Part shown: in pieces, positions 1 to 8,432 of the stretch
Numbering within the stretch: position 1 is the stretch's first letter
Layout: every line of letters begins with the position of its first letter
Assembly (NCBI GenBank): GCA_964654945.1
Contig: CAZZLN010000020.1
Location: forward strand, 1-27,044
Length of the DNA stretch: 27,044 nt
Reading direction: 5' to 3'
Source of the DNA: HGM11788 sp964654945
Lineage (GTDB): Bacteria; Bacillota; Clostridia; Lachnospirales; CAG-274
Notes under the pieces: model-generated
The model's database searches: none
What the model was told of the DNA's origin: nothing
What the model saw: only the letters and a program-made list of their open reading frames with translations
Translations under genes and position numbers: made by a program

Positions 1-4
1 AGGA

Positions 5-17
5 CGAGCAATGCTCG
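5..17. repeat. short palindrome CGAGCA-A-TGCTCG
   Basis: Perfect 6-bp arms separated by one base at the very left edge, followed by CCCCTAC. Intergenic motifs of this style are common in gut Clostridia, which is recalled and not checked here. It may be part of a repeat cut by the window edge. No gene is visible between 1 and 138. Confidence 0.4.
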
Positions 18-79
18 CCCCTACAATAACAACGCTGGATAATTGGACGAGTTCAAACCCATTTTGCGGGGTACTGCTT

Positions 80-122
80 AAACTTTATTTAGCGGGGGAC
101 AGTCCCCCGCTAAATAAAGTTT
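80..122. repeat. 43-bp near-perfect palindromic element, copy 1
   Basis: Two 21-bp arms (80-100 and 102-122) are exact reverse complements around a single central base at 101. The core GCGGGGGAC-A-GTCCCCCGC recurs, with the complementary centre base, at 14221-14239. The outer flanks differ between the two copies yet are complementary within each copy. As RNA it would form a very stable hairpin. Here it lies beyond the terminator of the stalk-domain gene, in a stretch without a gene. Confidence 0.75.
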
Positions 123-138
123 TTATCTATCGTTATAT

Positions 139-163
139 AAAAAAGACTGCATAAGCAGCCTTA
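139..163 (-). terminator. rho-independent terminator of the small stalk-domain gene
   Basis: On the minus strand the stem GGCTGC/GCAGTC (one G-U pair, loop TTAT) is followed directly by TTTTTT. It begins 17 bp past the stop codon at 180. Confidence 0.65.
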
Positions 164-179
164 AAAATTTTAAAGTATA

Positions 180-671
180 TTAAAAAGTAATTTGATTAAT
201 TGGCATATCCTGAATAGACGAAGCATTTTCATCTATCGGATTAATTTTAATATAATCATTATCCTCATTAATAGTAGCCGTCTTAGTTTCCTCATTCCAG
301 CCAACCTTTGCATTGACAGCTTCTCCAACAGCTCTAAGAGGAAGCATAAATCTGCCATCAATAATCTGCTGAGGCACATCGGGAGTAATAACTTCATCAT
401 TAACTGTAAAAGTAGTTGCACCATTAGTAAGCTTAATTACAGTTTCTTTCTTTTCATTTGTAAGTGTAGCTGTTTTTGTATTATTATCCCAATTTACAGT
501 ATATCCCATAAATTCAAAAACACCTCTGACAGGCACTAAAGTTCTGCCTTCAAGTATAACGCCCTTATCTGCAACGGGATTTCCATTAGAATAAACACTA
601 ACTTCATCATTAGCAAAAACATTAGCTGTTATTAAAAAAACTGATATAGCAGCAGCAATAATTCTTTTCAT
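180..671 (-). CDS. small secreted stalk-domain (copper amine oxidase N-terminal-like) protein
   Basis: 163 residues. Residues 1-20 are a signal peptide ending NVFA, so the product is exported. The mature part holds two copies of the stalk half-repeat: VILEGRTLVPVRGVFEFMGY then W-D-x-x-T-K-T-A-T (about 38-72), and IIDGRFMLPLRAVGEAV then W-x-x-E-T-K-T-A-T (about 104-136). This matches the domain known as Cu_amine_oxidN1 or 'stalk domain', common in exported proteins of Clostridia. It implies an extracellular or wall role, and no amine oxidase catalytic domain is present. A 27-residue acidic tail follows. The start is supported by GGAGG six bases upstream. The gene has its own promoter (718-746) and terminator (139-163). 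The same domain ends the large surface protein at 24078-26570. Exact function unknown. Confidence 0.85.
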   Translation of the reverse strand: MKRIIAAAISVFLITANVFANDEVSVYSNGNPVADKGVILEGRTLVPVRGVFEFMGYTVNWDNNTKTATLTNEKKETVIKLTNGATTFTVNDEVITPDVPQQIIDGRFMLPLRAVGEAVNAKVGWNEETKTATINEDNDYIKINPIDENASSIQDMPINQITF

Positions 672-717
672 TGTATTTCCTCCGTATAATAATTAATATT
701 TCAATTTGCATTATGTA

Positions 718-746
718 ATTATATCACAAATATTATAGCTTGTAAA
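718..746 (-). promoter_or_regulatory. sigma-A type promoter for the stalk-domain gene
   Basis: On the minus strand: -35 TTTACA (741-746), 17-bp spacer, -10 TATAAT (718-723). This places the transcript start about 40 bp upstream of the start codon at 671. Confidence 0.65.
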
Positions 747-749
747 TAA

Positions 750-780
750 TAAAAGGAGTGGGCAAATTCCACTCCTTTTA
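750..780. terminator. terminator ending the cohesin / small-peptide transcript
   Basis: Arms AAAAGGAGTGG (751-761) and CCACTCCTTTT (769-779) pair perfectly around a 7-base loop, with A and T runs on both sides. It lies 14 bp past the stop of the 42-residue ORF on the minus strand, just before the promoter of the next gene. Confidence 0.75.
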
Positions 781-793
781 TTTAAGTATTCAA

Positions 794-922
794 TTAGAAG
801 TCAATTGTATTTTCACCAATACTTAACTTTCCGCTATCAACCTTAAGACCACCGGAAACGGTGATAAAATCTTCATTTTCGAATAGGCAAACCTGAATTT
901 CAGGCTTTTCATACTTCTTCAT
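794..922 (-). CDS. 42-residue conserved-looking small protein following the cohesin genes
   Basis: A short ORF of 42 codons plus TAA. It starts MKKYEKPEIQVCLFENEDF, continues ITVSGGLKVDSGKLS and ends IGENTIDF. A good ribosome binding site (AGGAGAGGTG) precedes the ATG at the right distance. The start codon lies 14 bp beyond the stop of the cohesin-like gene, and a strong terminator follows the stop, so it is the last gene of that transcript. It has no signal peptide, no membrane segment, one cysteine, and a Gly-Gly after I-T-V-S. From memory, short clostridial peptides beginning K-Y-E-K-P-E with E-D-(F/V)-I-T-x-S-G-G recur, but I cannot verify this. Function is unknown. A RiPP-like precursor or a small protein tied to the complex are both speculative. 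Confidence 0.7.
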   Translation of the reverse strand: MKKYEKPEIQVCLFENEDFITVSGGLKVDSGKLSIGENTIDF

Positions 923-936
923 ATCTATCACCTCTC

Positions 937-1740
937 CTATTTATCTTTAAAAGTCTGAACTAATAAATTAGACTGATCATAATCAGCTAATGGGACATAA
1001 GTGCCATCGGCTTTTTCACCATAAATGGTAATATTTGCATAATCTACAGCACCGGTAGTGTTATTTATCGCTACAAGGAATTTAGTAGTTGCATTGGCAT
1101 ATTCAGTACCTTCTTCCCAGTTTGTAGAAAGGTAATAATTTAAAGGCTGTTTAGTTACACCACCGTCAGTAGAAGCTGCCAAAGCAACAACCTCATTACC
1201 GCCAAGGTCACCTGTTACATCAAATTGGAATATTGTGTTACAAGACAATCTGGTGTCATACATATCACCCAAAACAACATTTGTTATTGTGAAATCATTG
1301 CTTGTAATTTCAGTTGAGCCATTTGCATATTTAAACAATACATTTGCAACGGTATAGGTATCTCCATTTGTAATTTTAGGACTTACGTTATATGCATCTG
1401 CATTATTAATATACCAACTAACTGATACCTTATCTTCAGCATAATTAAGATTGTAGCCTATAGATCCAATGTTAACTTCATCACCAAAATCATCTGTATA
1501 TGTCATTAAATCAACTACTTTTCCCGGTGTAAGTTTTGTATTGTCATAATATATCTGAAAAGAAAATGCTCCTATTCCCTTTTCCAAATCTGTTGATGTA
1601 AATTCAATAGGAACAGTAACTACCGTATCTGTAGCTGTAATATTTCCTGCCTTAATGTCAGTTGCTGCATAGGCTGAAACTGACATTATTAATGCAGCAC
1701 AACCGGCTATTGCTACACCTAAAATTGTTTTTAACTTCAT
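937..1740 (-). CDS. secreted cohesin-like protein (scaffold or anchoring component)
   Basis: 267 residues from the ATG at 1740. This ATG sits eight bases from GGAGG, while in-frame codons further upstream (GTG at 1758, ATG at 1746) overlap or abut that site. A signal peptide spans about residues 1-26 (ending SAYA). Residues about 28-165 read like a cohesin beta-sandwich: V-V-T-V-P-I-E-F, then G-I-G-A-F-S-F-Q-I-Y-Y-D-N-T-K-L-T-P, and later V-A-N-V-L-F-K-Y. Cohesins bind dockerins outside the cell. About 90 C-terminal residues form a separate domain I do not recognise. No dockerin, SLH, sortase or transmembrane anchor is visible. It is translated directly after the cohesin-dockerin gene (17 bp between stop and start) and before the 42-residue ORF. 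The cohesin call is by pattern only. Confidence 0.7.
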   Translation of the reverse strand: MKLKTILGVAIAGCAALIMSVSAYAATDIKAGNITATDTVVTVPIEFTSTDLEKGIGAFSFQIYYDNTKLTPGKVVDLMTYTDDFGDEVNIGSIGYNLNYAEDKVSVSWYINNADAYNVSPKITNGDTYTVANVLFKYANGSTEITSNDFTITNVVLGDMYDTRLSCNTIFQFDVTGDLGGNEVVALAASTDGGVTKQPLNYYLSTNWEEGTEYANATTKFLVAINNTTGAVDYANITIYGEKADGTYVPLADYDQSNLLVQTFKDK

Positions 1741-1757
1741 TAACATTACCTCCACCA

Positions 1758-2519
1758 CTATTCTGGAATTGTTTCAAGATTATTTATATATTGTGCAATC
1801 TTTTTAGCATCTAATACATCTACAGCACCATCTGCATTGGCATCTGCCTGTAACGTATATTTCTCATCTATTGTTTCAAGATTGTTTATATATTGTGAAA
1901 TCTTTTTAGCATCTAATATATCTACGGCACTATCTCCATTAGCATCTCCTCTAAGGAAGCTGCCTAAATCTATTGAGCCTGAAGCCGCTTCAACTGTTTG
2001 CTGAGTATCTCCTACGGAGGCATCTTCAACAACCACAGCACTTGTAACTGTAATCGGTACACTGTCTGAAGCATCCTCGGCAATTGTAAAACTAACTGCA
2101 GATAATTCAGCAGCTTCTGTAACACTGATTGCATCTGCACTAGCCCAAGCAACAGTAAGTGTTGATGTGCCGTCACCATTATCTACGTTATCAGAAACAA
2201 TAACAGCATTTGCATTATCAAAACTTGTTCCTGCTGTGGCATAAAGTGATTCGTCATCATAAATTGAATCAGTATCTTCATCGGAGTTGTCTAATGTAAC
2301 CGGTGTTATTTTAGTATTGTCATACTTATAAGAAATAGCATAACCGTTAATTGTAGCAGTTTCTCCGCTGTCAGGTGTAATCTGAACAGGAAGTGCAACT
2401 GTCCCTCCGGCAGTACCTTGAACAGCACCGACAGAATATGTAGCAGCCTGAACACCAACAGCCATCAAAGCCATTGCAGCCATTGCAGCTAAAGTGCCAA
2501 CTATATTTTTTAATTTCAT
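1758..2519 (-). CDS. secreted cohesin-dockerin adaptor protein
   Basis: 253 residues. The ATG at 2519 is preferred because AGGAGGT (2526-2532) abuts the alternative ATG at 2525. Signal peptide about 1-26 (ending VGVQA). Residues about 27-185 are a cohesin-like sandwich: T-A-G-G-T-V-A-L-P-V-Q-I, then G-Y-A-I-S-Y-K-Y-D-N-T-K-I-T-P. The last about 65 residues are a type I dockerin with two calcium loops, GDANGDSAVDILDAKKISQY and ADANADGAVDVLDAKKIAQY, each followed by INNLETI. The two halves are nearly identical, giving the dual symmetry usual for dockerins. A chain with both modules can bridge other cohesin and dockerin partners, acting as an adaptor or polymerising unit. The loop residues (I/V-L-D-A-K-K) differ from those of the enzyme dockerins at 8433 and about 4560-4740, which suggests a different partner. 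It has its own promoter and operator-like site. Confidence 0.85.
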   Translation of the reverse strand: MKLKNIVGTLAAMAAMALMAVGVQAATYSVGAVQGTAGGTVALPVQITPDSGETATINGYAISYKYDNTKITPVTLDNSDEDTDSIYDDESLYATAGTSFDNANAVIVSDNVDNGDGTSTLTVAWASADAISVTEAAELSAVSFTIAEDASDSVPITVTSAVVVEDASVGDTQQTVEAASGSIDLGSFLRGDANGDSAVDILDAKKISQYINNLETIDEKYTLQADANADGAVDVLDAKKIAQYINNLETIPE

Positions 2520-2541
2520 CTCCATACCTCCTTTATATAGT

Positions 2542-2570
2542 ATTTTACACTAATTGATACAATTAGTCAA
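2542..2570 (-). promoter_or_regulatory. promoter of the cohesin operon
   Basis: On the minus strand: -35 TTGACT (2565-2570), 17-bp spacer, -10 TAAAAT (2542-2547). The leader to the start codon is short (about 17 nt) and carries AGGAGGT. The promoter comes after a terminator, so the cohesin genes are transcribed apart from the lyase genes. Confidence 0.75.
2549..2567. promoter_or_regulatory. operator-like palindrome inside the promoter spacer
   Basis: Perfect inverted repeat ACTAATTG (2549-2556), three bases, CAATTAGT (2560-2567). It fills the space between the -10 and -35 and overlaps the -35. This is the usual place for a dimeric repressor to block RNA polymerase. The regulator is unknown and no regulator gene is in the window. 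Confidence 0.6.
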
Positions 2571-2602
2571 TAATAAAATATAAATTTTTAAAATTTTTTA
2601 TA

Positions 2603-2636
2603 AATAGCCTGCCCCCTTTACAGGGGCGACTATTTT
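2603..2636. terminator. terminator between the giant lyase gene and the cohesin operon
   Basis: Imperfect hairpin: AATAG...GCCCCCT (2603-2617) pairs with AGGGGCGACTATT (2622-2634), then TTTT. It lies about 20 bp past the stop at 2653 on the minus strand. The T-run is best on the plus strand, so minus-strand efficiency is uncertain. Confidence 0.5.
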
Positions 2637-2652
2637 TTGTATTATATTTTGT

Positions 2653-3929
2653 TTAACTAAAAACTGCACCAATACCTTCAATTGCTGTGCCCGCCTTTGG
2701 CTGTAAGAATCCGTTAAGCTTAATTGAGCCGTCTTCGTTTCTCATCTGCTCATGGACTTTACTAAGGTCGGTATAAGGCAGTGTTAATGATTCAAACATT
2801 GAATCGCTAACTGTAATTTCCGTACCAATTGTTGAAAGCTGACCGGAAGCAGTAAATTTCTTTGTTGTCGGGCCTGTAATCTTATAATACTTATCGTTTT
2901 CACCTAATACCGAATTAGTAATAGTGGCATTGGCTCCATAGTAAACACTGCTTGAGGATCCATAAAATCTATCCATACCGCCATTAGTATCGGCATTTAA
3001 TATATAAGATAAACAGTTAGTCACATCAAGGTCTTCTGTAGCTCTGTATACAGAGAAGTTATGTTTTTTAACATCAATCTGAGCATTCATATAACCTGTG
3101 CAGTTCTTTAATTCTGCAAGACCAGGATTGTTATTATCAGTAAAACCGCAAGTACCGTTTAAAAATGCAATACTGTTTTCAACAACGTTCGCAGTGCTGT
3201 AACCTGAACCGCCAAGCTTAAAGCCGTTTCTGTCACCGTCTGAATATGTAGTGCCGTCAGTTAATGAACCATTCTTAAATGCAATGCAATTTTTGATTGT
3301 AATAGGATACAGGTTCTGCTGGTCGTCTGATTTACTATATAAATCCCAGCCGTCATCAGCGTTGCAGTATGAGATACAGCCATCAAACACTACATTTTCG
3401 CCTGCACCCTAACTTAGCTGCAAAACCATCGGCATTTTCAGCCCAAGAATTATCAAATGATGTGCAGTTTTTAACTAATACGTTGTTACCGCCCTTAGAA
3501 ATCTGAAGACCTGTATCATAGTTTCCTTGGAAAACACAGTTTTCAACATTAATGTTGCTGCCTGTTATATACATACCGTTATCTCCGGCATTTTTAACTA
3601 CTAAGTTTGACACATTATAATAAGAGCCTGTAGCCTTTATGCCTGCTGTGCCTGTAGCAGTAGCGTCAAAGTCAAGAGTTGCATAGCCGTCTGAACAAGT
3701 AATTGTAATTGGTTTAGATGCTGTACCGCTCTTTGAAAGACTAACTCCTGAAGAACTCATACTGTAAGTACCTGCCGCAAGATTAAGCACTGTGCCTGCT
3801 GAGGCTGACTTTAACTGAGATTCCAGAGTTGAAGCATCGCCTGCTGAAATATTAACAGCACCACTTAAATCAACAGTAGTTGATTCTGTTGAATTATCTG
3901 AACCACTGTTTGAGTAGTTGTTTCTGTTG
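2653..3929 (-). CDS. PL9-type pectate lyase domain: C-terminal part of the giant lyase, interrupted by an apparent frameshift
   Basis: Two overlapping reading frames join into one right-handed beta-helix domain of about 410 residues. The first runs from the gap through NCTSFDNSWAENADGFAAKL. The second continues ENVVFDGCISYCNADDGWDL, D-R-N-G-F-K-L-G-G and E-L-K-N-C-T-G-Y-M-N to a stop at 2653. Family 9 polysaccharide lyases show this run of motifs, and the Lys in N-G-F-K-L-G-G is where the family's catalytic base is expected. PL9 enzymes cleave polygalacturonate by calcium-dependent beta-elimination. Joining the frames needs one G removed (see 3407-3409), giving K-L-G-A-G-E-N-V-V-F-D. No start codon, ribosome site or signal peptide exists for this part, and a Thr-rich linker precedes it. 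It is therefore almost surely the 3' end of the gene starting at 8414, separated only by the assembly gap. Confidence 0.8.
3407..3409 (-). other. apparent single-base frameshift (CCC for CC) in the PL9 domain
   Basis: Read as AAG TTA GGG TGC AGG CGA the frame soon stops at TGA. With one G fewer it reads AAG TTA GGT GCA GGC GAA AAT GTA, and the PL9 pattern continues without a break. The three C bases on the plus strand are a homopolymer near a gap, so a sequencing or assembly error is more likely than a true mutation. Confidence 0.8.
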
Positions 3930-4029
3930 NNNNNNNNNNNNNNNNNNNNNNNNNNNNNNNNNNNNNNNNNNNNNNNNNNNNNNNNNNNNNNNNNNNNNNN
4001 NNNNNNNNNNNNNNNNNNNNNNNNNNNNN
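3930..4029. other. assembly gap (100 N) inside a Thr/Glu-rich linker
   Basis: Exactly 100 N bases, a customary placeholder, so the true length and the frame across it are unknown. Both flanks are low-complexity linker sequence (GTTGTTGTGGTTGTGG type on the plus strand) that recurs at about 5178-5262, 5635-5675 and 9015-9070. This repetition probably broke the assembly. Confidence 0.95.
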
Positions 4030-7000
4030 GTTTCTGTTGTTGTGGTTGTGGTTGTTTCAGAAGAAGCCTCACTGTTGCCTGAAGTACGGATAATTCTGTA
4101 ATAACCAATCTGTCCGCTTGCATAAATCACAACATCACCATCAGTTGCAACGGTAACTACAACAGGAGTTTCGCCCATTTCAACTTCGTTGCTATTAGTC
4201 TTTGTAAATTCGCCGTCGGCTGTACCATTAGTAACAGTTATAGTTCTGTCGGATTTAGCACCATAGTAAACAGTAATAGTATCTCCTGCCTTACAATCGG
4301 TGATTAATAAATTTCTGTCAGTAGCACTGCCGCTGCCATTATACCATAAATAATTCTTACCTGTAGAATCAGTAAGAACCTTATCACTGGTACTACTGCC
4401 GGTAATAGTCAAACCATCGCCTGTTGATAAACTCTTAGTATCTGAAGTATATGCAAAACCGCTTAATAATGAATTAGTGCTGAAATCCCAATCATTTGAA
4501 CTGCCTGCAGTTGTTGTAGATTCTGTTGTTGTTTCAGAAGTTGATTCCTGATTAGCTTTATAATAATTTAAAATCCAGACAGCATCAGCCACTGTAATAC
4601 CTGCTGAACCATCACAATCAGCATTTATAAGATACTGTGAATCGGTGATAGCTGCAATACCTGAAATATGCTTTAATACAACAGCCGCATCAGCCTTATC
4701 AACATCGCCGTCACCATCAGCATCACCAAGTAATGTTGACTTAGAAGGATCAGGGTCAACAGCAGTTTCTTCTTCTACAGTTATTTTACCGGAGGTAATT
4801 TCAGGAGCTGTCACCTTAGTATCTTGTGCTGTATAAATTTCATCTACAGTTAAATTAATTGTATATACACTAGCTGTGTCAGCCTTAAATGTAACATAGA
4901 ATAATATATTATTTCCTGCGACAATTTCATCTGTAGGATTTGCACCTGCTACACCAAGGGAGCCTGCCAGATTATAATTATAGCTTAACGAGAAGTCATC
5001 GTTATTAATAATATTGCCATTTGTTACATTAACAACCTCAAGAGCCTGATCAAATGTCAGGTTTACATCATAAGATGCAATTGTGTCAACACCTGTAATC
5101 ATCACAGGAACAATAATTTCATTGCCAACAGTGCCTGTTGCTTCACCTACTGTTAATTTAACACCGTCTATAGGAGCTGTTGTTGTAGATTCGGTTGTTG
5201 TTTCTGTTGTGGTTGTTGTTGTAGTAGTTTCTGTTGTTGTGGTTGTGGTTGATTCTGTTGCTGAGCTGTCCATAGTTACAACAATTTCAGAAATTGTAAT
5301 TTTACCTTGCGTATTATAAATATACCAAGTACCAGCTGACAATCCCGTTGCAGAAACAGATGTTCCTGTGCCTAATGATTGTCCCGAAGTATCGCCTGCG
5401 GTTTGAGAAATAAGAATTTCTTTTTCTCCTCCGCCATTAATTGTTACATCGGCAGTATTCCCAAGAGTAAACTTAATATAACCATTTATAGTATCATTTT
5501 TAGCTTTATCAACCTTCCAAGAACCGTTTTCATTCAAATCACCATATACAGTAACATAGCTGTCATTAGTTCCTCTTGAAATTGTCATGCTTTGGTTGAT
5601 AACACCATCACCGCTTGGAGTAACAACTTCAGCTGTTGTGGTTTCTGTTGTTGTGGTGGTGGTAGCTTCAGTAGATGTATCTGAGCTGCTGCCGCTTGTC
5701 ATTGCGTACTGCATAAAATAAAGATATGAAGTACCACTGCCCTTTTCAATAGTTACCGCACCTTCAGGTACATCAAATGTATTAGCACCCTCTGCTATTG
5801 TGTAAGCAGTGCCATTAATTTTAACACTTGAGCCTGCACCGTGCATGACTAATGTAATTGTTCCTGCTACAGGAGCTGTAAATGAAATATTTGTGATTGT
5901 TTCTATTTTTACTGCTCTTGTAAGCTCTGCACCTTCAAATGTAAGGTATGTATCTATACTTGACCAGTCATTAGCAGAAACAGTAAAGAAATCTTCTGTG
6001 TTTATGTCATTTGTATAATCCCAAGTATAAAGTGTGCCTTTATAGCTTAATACAGCAGTTGCTGAAACCGTACTTGTTTCAACAGCAGTTAATGTTGAAG
6101 GAGTAACAGAGTCAGTAGTCCAACCCGGAACAGTAACTGTAACTGTATAAGGAGTTTTAATATCTACACTGCCTGTGAATGTATCATTGCCTGCGGCTGT
6201 GAGCATAGTATCTCCAACATATACCTTTGCACTTGCAGTATCAAGAGGTTCTTCTTCACCTGCAGCAGCAGTTAATGTAACTGAAACTGTACCCTGTTTT
6301 TTATCAAGATGAATTTCCGTAGCTGCATCTGTTGTCTTAACAACTATTGTCTGAGCGGTTGTCGGAGCAATATAATCACCGGTGTTTGTAATAGTTACAT
6401 TATATGTGCCGACTGCAATCTGATTTGATGACTTATAAGTGCCGTCACCCTGATCAACCAGCGCTGTGCCGTCAGCTAATGTAACAGTTGCTCCCTTAAC
6501 AGGCTCATTATTTGAGCCGCCTGTTAATTTAACAACCCCATAGCCGTCATTATCCACCGCCAGATTAACTGTCTGATTAACAGTATCACCGTCATTTTCA
6601 AATCCTGATGCAGTGAAAACAACATTTGAAAAGCCTTCTTTAGATACTGTTACGTTATATTCTCCGCCAAGTGTTGCCTGTGCAGTATAAGTACCGTCAC
6701 CATTGTTCACAAATGTTAATCCGGAGGCTTCTATTGCAGCATCTGTCACTGCATTGCCGTTGTTGTCCTTAACTGTTACATTTACATAGCCGCATTCAGT
6801 CAACGGAAGTTCATGCAAAGTACCTGCATAGGTTGTAACATATTCAGGAACATCTTCTGCAGCATTTAATACTGATACTTGAGAATTGCCTGAAGAATCA
6901 CAATAGAAGTATGTAGAATTAGTATCCCAGTTTGCAATAGAGCCGCCGTCAGGCATTTCAAGTCCATTATCTGAAAGACCGGCTTCTGCCCTTGTTGACG

Positions 7001-8414
7001 CAGTTACAATAATGCCTTCGTTATCACCGTCTTTTTTTGTATTGACAACTTCATTATTATAGAGCTTTAAGCGACAAGTACTGTCTCTTAAATTCCATGG
7101 TCTGGTGCAAGTGTCAAAATAGTTTGCCTCTGCAAAGCATGAAGCATAGCCTCTAAGGTCAATAGTAACACTTGTGGAATTATCATAATAAGTATTATAA
7201 ATATGAGTATTTCCGCCGGCTGCAAGAGGCTGTCTTGATTCAACACTTTCATACCAGTTATGATGTAAAGTCATATTAAACTGGTTAATCTTTTCACTCG
7301 AACCAATAAGACCTGTCTTATGACACTTTACAAAATGATTATATGCTAAAGTAAAGTACTGACCTCTCTTAAAGTCAATAGCTCCGTCACCTTCAGATTT
7401 ATCGGACTCAGCAGGATTAGCACAGTAACCGGGATAGTAAATATTGTTATGCACCCATATTCTTCTAATAGGAGATGTAATAGCATCATCACCCTGAAAT
7501 GCTGTGGCATCTTCGCTATAGTTCTGGAATGTAAGATTTCTGATTTCATAGCTTTCACCTGCTTCTTCAGGACAAGTAGCTGTCTGAGAAAAAGTGAAAC
7601 CCCAGCCATCAATTGTAGTATTATCGCCGATACCTTCAATAGTTACGTTTCTGGCATATTTAGTAATGGCAAGATTACCATTATCTCCTGTTGCACCGCC
7701 AAGTATAGGGTCCTTACAATCATACGGAGTTAAATTTTCAGGAACAGTAACCGTACCGATAAGTCTTATGATAAGAGGGTGATTATCAGTAATGGTAACT
7801 TCCTGAACAAGTTTCATATTATTATTAAGGATATTTCCAATACCTTTGCCATCTCTGGTGTACGCACTGCCGCTTGAAGGAGTGTAGCTCCAAGTTTTGC
7901 CTTCGTATCCGGGAACCTCAACCGTATTTTTATTTTCTTCTGTTACATAAACAATTATGGCATTGTCCTTTGGTGTGCCGTCATTATTATATGCACCTAC
8001 GCCCTGATCATAATTAAAGTGTGCATAGCCTGAACGGTCATGAGCATATACCTTTATATTGCTGTTGGTATATGTTGTACCATCAGAAGAAGTAACCTTT
8101 AATTCATAGTTGCCTGAAGCAACACCGGGAATATCTACACGACCATATCCGCTTGTGGAAGCAGGTCTTACAAGATATTCAAGATCATTGCCGCTAAGAT
8201 ATGTATAATCGGCAGAGCCCTTTGCTCTGTATCCTACTGATACACTTCCACTGTCAGGATTAGTATCAGGCCATTCTGCATAAATGGTTTCATACCAACC
8301 CGCTGCAACAGAAAAGCCGGCAGCCTGAACAGTAACAGGGTTAATTGCTGCTGATGAAAAAAGCATTGCCGCCGAAAGAATGCCGCTTAAAGCTTTTTTA
8401 AAGCATTTTTTCAT
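4030..8414 (-). CDS. giant secreted multidomain pectate lyase: PL1 with cohesin and dockerin, running into the gap (continues as PL9)
   Basis: About 1461 residues before the gap. The ATG at 8414 follows AGGAGG by nine bases; the ATG at 8432 overlaps that site. Order: signal peptide 1-31; Fn3-like module about 35-125; PL1 parallel beta-helix about 130-530 with N-V-T-I-E-G-I-G, I-W-V-H-N-N, D-G-A-I-D-F-K-R-G and L-H-H-N-W-Y...S-R-Q-P; three carboxypeptidase-regulatory-like repeats about 540-790 (N-V-T-V motifs); beta-sandwich 795-905; beta-sandwich 930-1040; Thr/Glu linker; cohesin 1083-1211; dockerin 1225-1286 (GDADGDGDVDKADAAVVLKH and N-A-D-C-D-G-S-A-G-I-T-V-A-D); beta-sandwich 1305-1446; Thr linker; gap; PL9. 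PL1 enzymes cut homogalacturonan with calcium. The catalytic Arg of R-x-P-x-x-R is kept, but the second Arg is replaced (R-Q-P-L-A-A). It is 18 bp downstream of the other PL1 gene in one operon. Confidence 0.85.
5178..5262 (-). repeat. Thr/Glu-rich linker, low-complexity repeat
   Basis: Encodes runs of T with E and S (S-A-T-E-S-T-T-T-T-T-T-E-T-T-T). Similar linkers are at about 4030-4065, 5635-5675 and 9015-9070. They separate modules in both lyases and are likely flexible and glycosylated in the secreted enzymes. Confidence 0.7.
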
Positions 8415-8432
8415 AAATTGTTGCCTCCTCAT

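Noticed and set aside
2653..3390. Independent 245-residue gene
   Set aside because: It begins inside a beta-helix after the one-base frameshift and lacks a ribosome site. It is the C-terminal half of the PL9 domain.
3383..4123. Separate short gene starting in or right of the gap, encoding the PL9 N-terminal half
   Set aside because: Its apparent N-terminus is frame-shifted linker sequence plus N bases. There is no ribosome site or signal peptide, so it is part of the giant lyase.
5083..5319. Plus-strand Val/Ser-rich ORFs opposite the lyases
   Set aside because: They are antisense shadows of the Thr/Glu linkers and have no ribosome site.
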